Positions 19,301 to 28,245 of a DNA stretch of 64,000 bases are shown one piece after another; within the stretch, counting starts at the first letter, position 1; every line of letters begins with the position of its first letter. The notes below the pieces were generated by a model that saw nothing but the letters and a program-made list of their open reading frames with translations, was not told the origin of the DNA and made no database searches. The translations under genes and the position numbers were made by a program. Source of the DNA: Oscillospiraceae bacterium (GTDB lineage Bacteria; Bacillota_A; Clostridia; Oscillospirales; WRJC01). The DNA lies in assembly GCA_009782405.1 (NCBI GenBank), contig WRJC01000005.1:36240-100239 (forward strand), written 5' to 3'.

Positions 19301-20248
19301 ATGCAAATAATATACAGCGACAGCGAGATAGCTTCCAAAAAACCGAACATAAACAAAAAAACCGCAGTGGCCTTGGGCAATTTTGACGGATTTCACATAG
19401 GGCACATGAAGCTGCTTGAAAAAATAAAGGAATACGCGGGCCAAAACCCCGAAACGCGGGCTTCATGCGTTTGGACTTTTTCCGAACACAGCCAAAATGT
19501 GCTGTCAAGCGAATTTTTTGTGCCGTATATAACCGCCAAAGAAGAAAAGGCCGAAATCGCAAAACAAAAGAACATAGATTACCTCATATTCCAAGATTTC
19601 AATTTCGTGCGCTATCTTGAACCCGAAGAATTTATCGAAAGGGTGATTGTGGGTTATCTCGGAGCCGGGCTCGCGGTCTGCGGCTACAATTACCATTTCG
19701 GCAAAAACGGAAAGGGCAGCGCAAAGTATTTGCGCGACAGCCTTGCCAAAAAAAACATTGAAACCGCGATAATCCCGCCGGTGATATGCGAAGGGCAAGC
19801 CGTTTCTTCCTCTTTTATCAGGACGCTGATAAAAATCGGCGATATGCCGAGGGCGAAAAAATTTCTGGGCAGGCCGTTTTCCATAAAATTCCCCGTAGTG
19901 TGCGGAAACCGGACAGGCAGGAAAATAGGCGTGCCCACGATAAACCAGCTTTTCCCAGAAGGGCACATAATCCCCGCCTGCGGCATATACGCCTGCACTT
20001 GCGAGATAGGCGGGATGACATACAAAGCGGCGAGCAACATAGGGCTCCGCCCCACGGTCGGCGGGGAATTTCTGAACTCCGAGACGCACATAATCGGCTT
20101 TGACGGGGATTTGTACGGCGAAAACATAAAAGTGAATTTCCATATGAAATTCCGCGACGAAATAAAGTTCAACGATCTCGGGGAATTGAAATCGCAGATA
20201 AAAAAAGACATAGATTTTGTGAATACATGCAACGAATGTGAACGATAG
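19301..20248 (+). CDS. ribF: Bifunctional riboflavin kinase/FAD synthetase
   Basis: The 315-residue enzyme makes FMN from riboflavin and then FAD. The N-terminal nucleotidyltransferase domain contains VALGNFDGFHIGHMKLL (about residues 22-38) and an SSSFIRTLI-type motif; the C-terminal flavokinase domain has RTGRKIGVPTIN (family GxxLGxPTAN-like), YKAASNIGLRPTVGG and FDGDLYGE. ATG 19301 was chosen because the family starts here; the upstream in-frame extension overlaps the previous gene. No FMN riboswitch is seen. Confidence 0.92.
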   Translation: MQIIYSDSEIASKKPNINKKTAVALGNFDGFHIGHMKLLEKIKEYAGQNPETRASCVWTFSEHSQNVLSSEFFVPYITAKEEKAEIAKQKNIDYLIFQDFNFVRYLEPEEFIERVIVGYLGAGLAVCGYNYHFGKNGKGSAKYLRDSLAKKNIETAIIPPVICEGQAVSSSFIRTLIKIGDMPRAKKFLGRPFSIKFPVVCGNRTGRKIGVPTINQLFPEGHIIPACGIYACTCEIGGMTYKAASNIGLRPTVGGEFLNSETHIIGFDGDLYGENIKVNFHMKFRDEIKFNDLGELKSQIKKDIDFVNTCNECER

Positions 20249-20297
20249 TTCACGCCAATATAAAATATTCAGAAAAAAATAAGGAGCATAAAAATAA

Positions 20298-21716
20298 ATG
20301 TTGGACAATTCGGATAAAAAGGAAAAAGGCAACTCTGAAATCAACCTGAATGTGAAAATACCGCCGGAACAGCCCGACGGCAGTTTTTCGATGAAAAACG
20401 TGGTGCTGACCGTTTACGGAGCCAAAAAGATATTTTTGGCATGGTGCGCCATCGGCCTGATTTTGGGGATTTTGGCAGCCGGATTTTATTACATCACGCA
20501 AAAAGACGCCGATGTTCCGGGCAATGCGTCTGTAACGCTCACATTGAATTACAACGGGGCGGAATCGAATTTTTACCCCAACGGGGAAAGGTTCTCGGCA
20601 AGATCATTTTCCGATACCGCCATATTTGAAAAAGCGATAGAAACGCTTGAACTCGACGACATCACCGTGGGAGACGTGATAAACGAAGTGGAATTGACGC
20701 AAGCCGAAGGAAAATACAACATTTTCACATTCACCATACCATACGGCGCCGAAAGCGTATTTGCCAACAACGCCGCAAAAAAAGATTTCTTGACCGCATT
20801 GTGCGGGGAGTACAAAAATTCCATAATAGAAAAATATTACTCAAAAAGCACCGTGGGCACATTATACAACCAGGAATTGGGCGAAGTGGACAAACAGATC
20901 CAGGACGCGGCGCTTTGGGAACAGGATCCATTCAGCTTCGAAAACAATTTCAAGACAATAGGGGGCTATTACGAAGAACTCGAAATAATCTTGGAAAAAC
21001 TGCATTTCGAGCAGCCCAACTACATATCGCCGGAAGGCTTGAATTTTGACGATTATGCAAAGCAGATGTACGACATACGCAACAAAGACATAGAAGAATG
21101 GGCAAAAAAACTGCAATATAACATATATATACGAAATATCGACAAGTTTGTGGAGGAGTCGCAATTTGGCATCGAAACCATGGAGAGAAACCGCCGCTAC
21201 AACCTCGAACTCGCCGAATCATACAACGAACTGCTCGCTTCATTTCAGCAAAAAGATTCCCAGGGCGCGATAGTGCCGGAAGCGGTCGGCGTTTTGAAAG
21301 AAGCCCAGCTCTGCATTTTGGAAGCGGCGGATCTGCAAAGGCAAATAAACAAAATGGAATCCGACCTGGAAATGCTCGAAGAAAACGAACAGGCGATCCG
21401 CCAAAACAGCCGCGAAGCGGAAAACGCCCTTTCGGCTGCCACCTCCCAGCTCAAAAAGAACCAGGAAAGCGTCCGAAAGGTGATATATGATTATTACGAG
21501 CAGCAAAATATTCGCGAATCGGAAAATTCCGTGCTTTACTCAAATCCCGCCATTGTAATGCCGGAGGGACAAAGCGCCCCTTCCGGAGCCATGATGCGAA
21601 TGCTGTTGATTTTGGTGGGAATGGCGTTTTTGGGCTTTGTTGTCGGGTTCTGCGCAGCCTTCATCAAAAAATACCTGCCGGAGAATCCCCTTGCAAAAGA
21701 GGGCATTGCGAAGTGA
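20298..21716 (+). CDS. Wzz/chain-length-determinant-like membrane protein
   Basis: The 472-residue product has one membrane segment near 45-68, a long extracytoplasmic region rich in predicted coiled coil (about 300-400, with glutamine- and glutamate-rich heptads), and a second segment near 435-458. This two-helix hairpin-like topology is that of polysaccharide co-polymerases of the Wzz/CapA(Gram-positive) type. No tyrosine-kinase motif is visible. Neighbouring dehydratase and O-antigen-ligase-like genes on the opposite strand support a role in surface polysaccharide assembly. Its 3' end overlaps the dehydratase gene by 53 bp. Confidence 0.6.
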   Translation: MLDNSDKKEKGNSEINLNVKIPPEQPDGSFSMKNVVLTVYGAKKIFLAWCAIGLILGILAAGFYYITQKDADVPGNASVTLTLNYNGAESNFYPNGERFSARSFSDTAIFEKAIETLELDDITVGDVINEVELTQAEGKYNIFTFTIPYGAESVFANNAAKKDFLTALCGEYKNSIIEKYYSKSTVGTLYNQELGEVDKQIQDAALWEQDPFSFENNFKTIGGYYEELEIILEKLHFEQPNYISPEGLNFDDYAKQMYDIRNKDIEEWAKKLQYNIYIRNIDKFVEESQFGIETMERNRRYNLELAESYNELLASFQQKDSQGAIVPEAVGVLKEAQLCILEAADLQRQINKMESDLEMLEENEQAIRQNSREAENALSAATSQLKKNQESVRKVIYDYYEQQNIRESENSVLYSNPAIVMPEGQSAPSGAMMRMLLILVGMAFLGFVVGFCAAFIKKYLPENPLAKEGIAK

Positions 21717-23532
21717 CCGGGGGATTGGCCAAGCCGAACACCGCCTCCCTGAGAAGCTTTTCGTCCCTGCCTTCTTTGGCTATGTTCAATATGGTTTCTA
21801 TTTGATCGGCTGATTCTTGTTTTTCGCCGTTTTTCAGCACGAATATTTTTTCATGAGCGGTTTTGTCGATGTTTTCATCGCTGTAAAAAAGTTCTTCGTA
21901 CAATTTTTCGCCGGGGCGCAAACCCGTGATTGTTATTTTTATGTCCACTTCCGGCTCATACCCCGAAAGCCGTATCAAATCGGCGGCCAAATCATATATC
22001 TTCACCGGCTGGCCCATGTCCAAAACAAAAATTTCCCCCCCTTTGGCAAACGCCCCGGCGGTGAGCACCAGGCTGACCGCTTCGGATATCGTCATGAAAT
22101 ACCTTATCATTTCTTTGTGCGTGAGCGTCACCGGTCCGCCCTCCGCTATTTGGCGCTTGAATTTCGGTATCACGCTGCCGTTGGAACCCAGCACATTGCC
22201 AAACCTCACTGCGGCGAATTCGGTTCCCCTGCCGTTCGCCTCTTTTGCCATGAATTCCGCTATGCGCTTTGTGGCGCCCATCATGTTCACGGAATTCACC
22301 GCTTTGTCGGTCGAAATCAATATGAACTTTTTGACCTTGCCCGCGATGCAGGCGTTTATCACGTTTTGCGTGCCCGCGACGTTGTTTTTGACCGCTTCAA
22401 ACGGATTCAGCTCCATCATGGGGACGTGCTTGTGCGCCGCCGCATGGAACACCATTTGCGGCTTGTAGCGATCCATAACCTCCTGAAGCCTCTGCGCGTC
22501 GCGCACCGAACCGAGGCAAAGCCTGTATTTTTCGGGATTGTGCTTCAATTGCAATTCTTCGTTTATCTCGTAGAGGCCATTCTCGTCAAAATCATATATT
22601 ACAAGCTGCCTGCATCCAAAAGCAAGCGCCTGCCGGCATAGTTCCGAGCCTATGCTCCCCGCCCCGCCCGTCACCATCACCACTTGGCCATCCAAAAAAT
22701 TTTTGACCGTTTCCATGTCCGTTTCGACTGCGCTCCTGAAAAGCAGATCCTCGATGGTCACGTTTTTGAGGCCTGTATTGTCTTTTTTGAGATAATCCTG
22801 CATATCCATGAAATTTTGGAAGGATTTCATCGGGAGGTTTGTGGTTATGCATTTTCTGTAAATTTCGTACAATTCGTCTTTTGTGGCGTTGGGCAAAGCC
22901 ACGATTATTTCCCGGGCCCCGTATTTTTTGCATATATTGTCGATGGAATCTATCGATCCCGCTATTTTCACGCCGCCGACTTTGAGCCCGATTTTCGCCG
23001 GATCGTTGTCCACTACGGCCACCGGGAAAAACGCGTCGGTTCCCTTGGCGTCATATGCCCGTTTTATCAGCATCGCCCCGGTGTCCCCCGCCCCGACTAT
23101 GACCGCCCGCCTGCCGCCTTGGGCGTTTGTGGCCATCGAAGATTTCACCCAGGCCATCGAACGCGGCATGGCACGCATCGCCGAGGTCACCACAAAGAGC
23201 AAAATTCCGTATATCATGACTATGGAACCGGACATCTCGTCGATCGCCGCATATTTGACAATAAGCATGGCAACCGAGCTCAAAACGGCCATGAAACCCT
23301 GGCGTATCATAACCTCGATGCCCGCATATTTCCAAAGACTGCCGTAGCAGCTCAAAACAAGGCTCAAAACCACGGATATGGCGGTCGCAAGCAAAGAATA
23401 AAAAAGGAGCGGCTGCAGCCTATCCGCCGGAATGTCCCCCTCATAGCGCAAAAACGCCGCTATCCAATATAGTCCCGCCGCCACGACGACGTCGGCAAAC
23501 ATCAAAATCAATTTCTTGTATATCAACTTCAT
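21664..23532 (-). CDS. Membrane-bound nucleotide-sugar 4,6-dehydratase (PglF/WbpM-like)
   Basis: The 622-residue product has four N-terminal membrane helices (about 10-110), a CoA-binding-like Rossmann region with GAGDTGAMLI, and a C-terminal extended-SDR domain with TGGAGSIGSELCRQ (about 292-305). The catalytic part reads STDKAVNSVNMMGATKR, with Met where ordinary SDR enzymes have Tyr, as in the long PglF/WbpM class. These enzymes make UDP-4-keto-6-deoxy sugars for glycans or protein glycosylation. It starts 3 bp after the O-antigen-ligase-like gene, forming an operon. The last 20 residues extend beyond the usual family end and overlap the Wzz-like gene. Confidence 0.88.
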   Translation of the reverse strand: MKLIYKKLILMFADVVVAAGLYWIAAFLRYEGDIPADRLQPLLFYSLLATAISVVLSLVLSCYGSLWKYAGIEVMIRQGFMAVLSSVAMLIVKYAAIDEMSGSIVMIYGILLFVVTSAMRAMPRSMAWVKSSMATNAQGGRRAVIVGAGDTGAMLIKRAYDAKGTDAFFPVAVVDNDPAKIGLKVGGVKIAGSIDSIDNICKKYGAREIIVALPNATKDELYEIYRKCITTNLPMKSFQNFMDMQDYLKKDNTGLKNVTIEDLLFRSAVETDMETVKNFLDGQVVMVTGGAGSIGSELCRQALAFGCRQLVIYDFDENGLYEINEELQLKHNPEKYRLCLGSVRDAQRLQEVMDRYKPQMVFHAAAHKHVPMMELNPFEAVKNNVAGTQNVINACIAGKVKKFILISTDKAVNSVNMMGATKRIAEFMAKEANGRGTEFAAVRFGNVLGSNGSVIPKFKRQIAEGGPVTLTHKEMIRYFMTISEAVSLVLTAGAFAKGGEIFVLDMGQPVKIYDLAADLIRLSGYEPEVDIKITITGLRPGEKLYEELFYSDENIDKTAHEKIFVLKNGEKQESADQIETILNIAKEGRDEKLLREAVFGLANPPVTSQCPLLQGDSPAGIF

Positions 23533-23535
23533 GCT

Positions 23536-25224
23536 TTATTCCCCTTTTTCCGATTTGCGCAAGGCTTCCCCCGCCATCACGCCGAAACACACCCAGACGA
23601 GCGGAGTGGTGAGCGGCACTTCCACGCAAAAAAAACTTTGTATCGTATAGCTTACAGCAGCCGCCCCGAAAGCCAAAATCAACGGGTTCCCAAATGCCTT
23701 TTTGACCGCCGAGGCAAACAAGCCGCCCAAAAACGCCAAATACGAGAGAAGCGCGGGAATCCCCATGCATACCGCAATTTGCAAAAATATATTGTGCGCT
23801 TTGTCAAAATATACTCTGTTTACCTCCAAAGATTCAAGCTGCAGATCATTTCCGAGCGCGTAATAGAACGCATCGGGCCCGGATCCGAAAATCGGCCGGT
23901 CAAAGAGCACCGAAAATCCCCGTTTCCAAACCCAGCCGCGCCCCGAGCCGAATTTGTCGTCGAAGTTGCCATGCATGATCTCCCGCAGCTGCCATAGTAT
24001 ATTGTTCGGGGTTTCGGCCCATTTGACCGCCGCGAACTCCACGAATATGATTCCAGCAATCAATGCGGCGGGCAAAAAAGCGATTCCCGCAATTTTCATC
24101 ACCCGCTTTGGCCATTTTTTCAAAAAAAGGACCAAAGCCAAACCCGCTAAAAGCAGTACCGCGGCAGCCGCGGCAAAAAATACCATATTTATCGGCGCAT
24201 AATTGTTCAAAAAACGTTGATCGGCCCATGTGAAAACCGAAGGGTCGATTTCATGAAGCTCTTTTTGGCCTGAAATATAAAAATCAAACCAAAGATAGGC
24301 GGCGCACCAGCCCGCAAGTACAATAAATATTTTCCCAAGCCTATTTCTGTCCGAAATCCAATACGGCAAAACCAAAACCATGGAAACCGCCACCGCCAAA
24401 TAACTCGCATCGCCGTTGGCGATCAGCATGAGCGCGAAGGAGATCGCGCTTGCCGCCAGATAAAAAATATCCCACTTGAAAAATGTTTCCGAAACCGCGA
24501 AGAGCGCCGCAAATAAAACCACGGCGAAAGTGCAGTACGCCGAAACGATATTGACGTTTCCGAGCGTGGTGCGAAAATATGCGCTGAGCGGGCCGTAACC
24601 CGCATACTCCGGGATTTCATGCGGGAACAGCTCGAAAATATCGATTCCCGAAAATTGCAAGATTCCGTACAGCGAAACTATTACCGCGCTTGCCGCCACC
24701 ACCAAAAAATGCCAGCTTTTCGGTTTGTAGAATTTCGCAATTATGAAAAACACGATGCCGTAGCAAAAAAAGCTGATAAACCCCTCGTATCGCCCCGGAT
24801 ATCCGAACCAGACGGTCTCCTTGACCTCTTCGCCCCAAGGAAGCCGAATCGAAGCGAGAGCGGAAAGCAGGGAAAAAGACAAAAAAGCGGCCAAGGCCCA
24901 TTTGGCCACCGAAAGGCTTGCCGGCGTTTTTTCCTTTGTTTCGGCCTCCGATTTTGCATTCAGGCATTTCTTGAAAAACAGCGCCAAAAGGAGCGCTCCG
25001 GCAAACACCGCGGTGAAAATCCAAAAAAAAAGCGTTTTGTCGTAAGTTATGTCATAATATTTCGATTTCCAGAAAAACAACGGGTAAACCGCCGTGACCC
25101 CGACAAAAAACATCGGCGCGACGACATATATGAACGCAGAGGCCCATTTGCCGTATTTTTGTTTTTTTTGATCTTGCCGCTTTTTGTAATCTTTGTAATT
25201 TACATTCTGCCTGTTTTTACCCAT
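23536..25224 (-). CDS. O-antigen ligase/polymerase-like membrane protein
   Basis: The 562-residue protein has a basic cytoplasmic start and about twelve membrane segments. A long extracytoplasmic loop near 400-460 contains GRGWVWKRGFSVLFDRPIFG and AHNIFLQIAVCMGIP, the latter being the typical Wzy_C/WaaL HN-type motif. Members polymerise or ligate lipid-linked glycans on the outer face of the membrane. It is the first gene of the two-gene unit with the 4,6-dehydratase, behind a consensus promoter shared back-to-back with the URO-D-like gene. Confidence 0.75.
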   Translation of the reverse strand: MGKNRQNVNYKDYKKRQDQKKQKYGKWASAFIYVVAPMFFVGVTAVYPLFFWKSKYYDITYDKTLFFWIFTAVFAGALLLALFFKKCLNAKSEAETKEKTPASLSVAKWALAAFLSFSLLSALASIRLPWGEEVKETVWFGYPGRYEGFISFFCYGIVFFIIAKFYKPKSWHFLVVAASAVIVSLYGILQFSGIDIFELFPHEIPEYAGYGPLSAYFRTTLGNVNIVSAYCTFAVVLFAALFAVSETFFKWDIFYLAASAISFALMLIANGDASYLAVAVSMVLVLPYWISDRNRLGKIFIVLAGWCAAYLWFDFYISGQKELHEIDPSVFTWADQRFLNNYAPINMVFFAAAAAVLLLAGLALVLFLKKWPKRVMKIAGIAFLPAALIAGIIFVEFAAVKWAETPNNILWQLREIMHGNFDDKFGSGRGWVWKRGFSVLFDRPIFGSGPDAFYYALGNDLQLESLEVNRVYFDKAHNIFLQIAVCMGIPALLSYLAFLGGLFASAVKKAFGNPLILAFGAAAVSYTIQSFFCVEVPLTTPLVWVCFGVMAGEALRKSEKGE

Positions 25225-25266
25225 TGTTTTTGCATCAGCCCCTTACACATCTAAATTACCAAAATT

Positions 25267-25295
25267 ATTATATCACATCGGCAAAAATTAATCAA
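25267..25295 (-). promoter_or_regulatory. Promoter of the ligase/dehydratase operon
   Basis: Minus-strand TTGATT (25290-25295) and TATAAT (25267-25272) with a 17-bp spacer, about 45 bp upstream of the start. The -35 box lies only 7 bp from the -35 box of the divergent promoter. Confidence 0.7.
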
Positions 25296-25302
25296 CATTT
25301 TT

Positions 25303-25331
25303 TTGACAAAAAAAACAATATATGGTATAAT
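25303..25331 (+). promoter_or_regulatory. SigA-type promoter of the URO-D-like gene
   Basis: TTGACA (25303-25308) and TATAAT (25326-25331), 17 bp apart; the start codon follows at 25376 behind AAAGGAG. Confidence 0.8.
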
Positions 25332-25375
25332 GTTCGTATCAAACAAATCGACAAAAAACAAAAAGGAGAAAAAAC

Positions 25376-26611
25376 ATGAACCCAAAAGACAGGCATATAA
25401 TTCGGGAGCTTGCGGCGCGGTACTGCGAGCTTGCCAAAGGCGACAAAAATTCAGAGAAAGTGCTTTTGTACAAAGGCGCGAACGATTTGAAAATGATTCG
25501 GCCCGTCGTGTTAATCGACGAAATACCCTGGGGGCAACTGAATATCGACGGCGAACTCAGCTGCAAATGCGAAGATTCGGGCCTCCACAGAATCGAAAGC
25601 CATTTTCGCATGGGCATATTCCGTGAAAAATATTTCCCCACTGACAATTATCTGCTGCCGTACTGGCCTGTTCACAAGCACGGCGGATTTGGCGGAATGC
25701 ACGGGATTGAAAGGGATGTGAAAACCCACCACGAAGAGGGCTGGAACATAATGGCGCAGGAATACCACGACGTGCTGCCCGATGAAGAAGCGCTGGCGAA
25801 GCTAAATTGGGCGCCCGGCGGCTATGACAAAGAGGCCACGATGAAACAATACGAATTTATGGGCGATTTATTGGGGGACATCCTTCCGGTGAAAATAGTG
25901 GGTCACGACACGGGGATGGGCTTGACGCTGTGGGACCAAGTCGCCTTGTTCCGGGGGGTGACTCCGCTTTTGACCGACCTTGCGGAAAGGCCGGAGTTCA
26001 TGCACAAAATCGCGCGCAAAATCACCGACGGGTACATAAAATCAATAGCCGAGGCGGTGAAATACAATTTGCTCGCAGTGGATTTCCCCACTTTGCACTG
26101 CAGCCCCGCTTTCACCGACGACCTCGAGCCGGTGGAGGACTTTGACCACATAGAACCCAAAAACACTTGGGGGCGCGGGGTGGCGCAGATATTCGGAGAC
26201 GTTTCCCCCGAAATGCACGACGAGTTCGACACCAAATATCAAATCGAAGCCACAAAAGATTTCGGATTGGTCTACTACGGCTGCTGCGAGAGGCTCGACA
26301 ACAAAATACATTTGCTGAAAAAAATGAAAAATCTGCGCAAAATATCCATAACCCCGTGGTCGGACGTGAACGTCGCGGCCGAACTGATAGGCAAAGATTA
26401 TGAGATGTCGGTGAAAATGAATCCGGCAAATGTCGGAGCGAGTTTCGGAGAAGCCGCGATCAGAAACGAATACAGGGAAATAGCAAACGCGGCGAAAAAA
26501 AACGGCTGCGCTTTCGACATAGTGCTAAAAGACATATCCACCATAGAAAAAAATCCGCAAAACCTCATAACATGGGCGAAAATATTGATGGAAGAAGTTT
26601 GCTCCTATTGA
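25376..26611 (+). CDS. URO-D/methyltransferase-superfamily protein
   Basis: This 411-residue cytoplasmic protein resembles the uroporphyrinogen-decarboxylase-like barrel proteins that in Clostridia often act with corrinoid methyl transfer or have no known role. Possible metal ligands are in FPTLHCSPAF and YYGCCERLD; the classical URO-D arginine signature is not seen at the N-terminus. No haem genes lie nearby, so true haem synthesis is unlikely. It is transcribed alone. A different URO-D-like protein sits at 48529-49650 with low apparent similarity. Confidence 0.55.
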   Translation: MNPKDRHIIRELAARYCELAKGDKNSEKVLLYKGANDLKMIRPVVLIDEIPWGQLNIDGELSCKCEDSGLHRIESHFRMGIFREKYFPTDNYLLPYWPVHKHGGFGGMHGIERDVKTHHEEGWNIMAQEYHDVLPDEEALAKLNWAPGGYDKEATMKQYEFMGDLLGDILPVKIVGHDTGMGLTLWDQVALFRGVTPLLTDLAERPEFMHKIARKITDGYIKSIAEAVKYNLLAVDFPTLHCSPAFTDDLEPVEDFDHIEPKNTWGRGVAQIFGDVSPEMHDEFDTKYQIEATKDFGLVYYGCCERLDNKIHLLKKMKNLRKISITPWSDVNVAAELIGKDYEMSVKMNPANVGASFGEAAIRNEYREIANAAKKNGCAFDIVLKDISTIEKNPQNLITWAKILMEEVCSY

Positions 26612-26627
26612 TTAAAATAAAAATAAC

Positions 26628-26662
26628 TAAAAAAACAAAGGGCCGCCCAAACAGGGCGGCCC
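26628..26662 (-). terminator. Intrinsic terminator of the SLH gene pair
   Basis: A nine-base perfect stem (26640-26648 with 26654-26662, GGGCCGCCC) is followed on the minus strand by TTTGTTTTTTT. It lies 20 bp past the stop of the SLH gene at 26682. On the plus strand it lacks a T tail, so it serves mainly the minus strand. Confidence 0.85.
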
Positions 26663-26681
26663 GCGCAATGTGATATATGTT

Positions 26682-28205
26682 TTAACCTACCGCTTCTTCT
26701 TCGTCGTCTTCATCGTCTTCGGTTTCATCTTCATCTTCATCCTCATCCTCATCTTCTTCGTCATCTTCGTCCTCGGCGTCTTCGTCTTCTTCGGCCTCTT
26801 CATCTTCGGCGTCTTCATCATCTTCGGAATCTTCGGCTTCTTCGGCGTCCTCGTCAGCTTCTTCCGGAACCGGCACATCCGCCACGATCGTCCTGCAGAA
26901 CCTCGTGATGATTGTCGCCACTTCTGCTCTCGTCGCAGTGGCAACCGGCGCTATCTGGTTGCCGTCGCGCCCGATGATGAGCCCTGATCCTACTGCCCAC
27001 TTCATCGCCGGAACTGCATATGCGCTCACGCTGCCGGCATCCGCAAATGCGCCCAATTCGGCCGAAGCCGAGATGTCGTAACCCTTGTAATCGCTGTAAC
27101 GGTACAGGATCGCAACCATCTGTTCGCGCGTCACCGGGTCGTTTGGCCCGTAGTCGCCGTTGTCGTATCCGAATACCACTTCATTTTCGTATGCCCATGT
27201 GATCGCGTCAAAGAACCATGAACCTGCGGGGACATCCGGGAACACAACATCGCTGCCCACGGCCGGTTTGCCTTCCATGTTGTAGAGTATCTGCACCATC
27301 ATGGCGCGGCTGAGTTTCGTGTCCGGCTCGAACATGAGCGGATCTGTGCTTGTGCCCTGCATCAATCCGTTGCCTATGACGTAATCCGTGTACTCATGGT
27401 ACCACATGTCGAGATCCAAGTCAACATACGGTTTGGACGGGCAGTAATGTTCGTCAACGGGTTCTTCCGGTTCATCGGGTTCTTCCTCTGATTCTTCGAA
27501 TGCCACGGTCACCGTGACATCGGAAGCCGGCATGATGAACGAATATTTGGTTTCGCTGTCTTTGGAAACGGGTATGGCAGCATCATTTTTATCATCTTTC
27601 ACTGCCACGCTTTGCACCACATAACCTTTGGCCGGCCTGACTGTGATCGTGATTTTTGTGCCCGCAACCGCGGCTATCAAGTCTGCCGACGCCGTTCCGC
27701 CCTCGCCCGCGCTCACTTTTATGTTGTAAGCGGGAGCTCCGCCGCCTCCGCCGGTTCCGCCGCCGGAACCTCCGCCGCCTCCGCCTCCGGGAATGTTGGC
27801 TGTCACGGTCAATGTGAACCATTGTACGTCAGCGCCTTCGCTGTTTGTCGCTATGACCCAGAAACTATAAGTTCCCGGGACCACATTTGCGCCTACAGTC
27901 AAAAGAGATCCATTTACGCCCACCCCGGCGGGTTCGCCGGAAATATACCAAGTCAGGTTAGTGCTCGTTGCCGGTATATTGGTAAACGATGCTAAATTCG
28001 TGCCTGATGCCGGATTCGTTTCCAAGGCCGTGAACGGGAACGTTCCGCCTTGTGCCAATGAAGTATTTGTCGCGCTTGTGATTTCCGGCGGGAACGCGGC
28101 TGCTGAAACGAAATTCGCGCTTATCGCAAAATACAGAGTCGTGAACAAGCTGATCATAAGCACGGCGAGGATAACGGTAAAAAGCCTTTTGTTTTTGATT
28201 TCCAT
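26682..28205 (-). CDS. Secreted SLH protein with acidic C-terminal tail
   Basis: The 507-residue product has a signal segment (about 1-36), an Ig-like putative-binding domain (about 38-140), a glycine-rich linker, a beta-repeat domain with AGEGGTASA (about 163-240), and three SLH repeats (about 255-440; YVDLDLDMWYHEY, FEPDTKLSRAMMVQ, PVTREQMVAILYRY). After SLH 3 comes a tail of about 60 residues that is almost entirely Asp and Glu. SLH domains should bind the wall; a polyacidic end after them is unusual and could bind cations or repel. It follows a paralogous SLH gene by 40 bp and shares its N-terminal plan. Confidence 0.75.
   Translation of the reverse strand: MEIKNKRLFTVILAVLMISLFTTLYFAISANFVSAAAFPPEITSATNTSLAQGGTFPFTALETNPASGTNLASFTNIPATSTNLTWYISGEPAGVGVNGSLLTVGANVVPGTYSFWVIATNSEGADVQWFTLTVTANIPGGGGGGGSGGGTGGGGGAPAYNIKVSAGEGGTASADLIAAVAGTKITITVRPAKGYVVQSVAVKDDKNDAAIPVSKDSETKYSFIMPASDVTVTVAFEESEEEPDEPEEPVDEHYCPSKPYVDLDLDMWYHEYTDYVIGNGLMQGTSTDPLMFEPDTKLSRAMMVQILYNMEGKPAVGSDVVFPDVPAGSWFFDAITWAYENEVVFGYDNGDYGPNDPVTREQMVAILYRYSDYKGYDISASAELGAFADAGSVSAYAVPAMKWAVGSGLIIGRDGNQIAPVATATRAEVATIITRFCRTIVADVPVPEEADEDAEEAEDSEDDEDAEDEEAEEDEDAEDEDDEEDEDEDEDEDETEDDEDDEEEAVG
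26700..26865. repeat. Asp/Glu-coding trinucleotide-rich tract
   Basis: On the plus strand this is a run of CTTC/CATCTTC-type units with few other motifs; it encodes the acidic tail of the SLH protein. Its near-periodic trinucleotide structure makes in-frame length change plausible. Confidence 0.65.
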
Positions 28206-28245
28206 TCATTTGCTCCTTTCATTTTAATGCCTATTTTGCCTATGT

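Noticed and set aside
21664..25224. Complete capsule or O-antigen locus
   Set aside because: Only three genes of this type are present; no glycosyltransferases, flippase or kinase are seen in the window.
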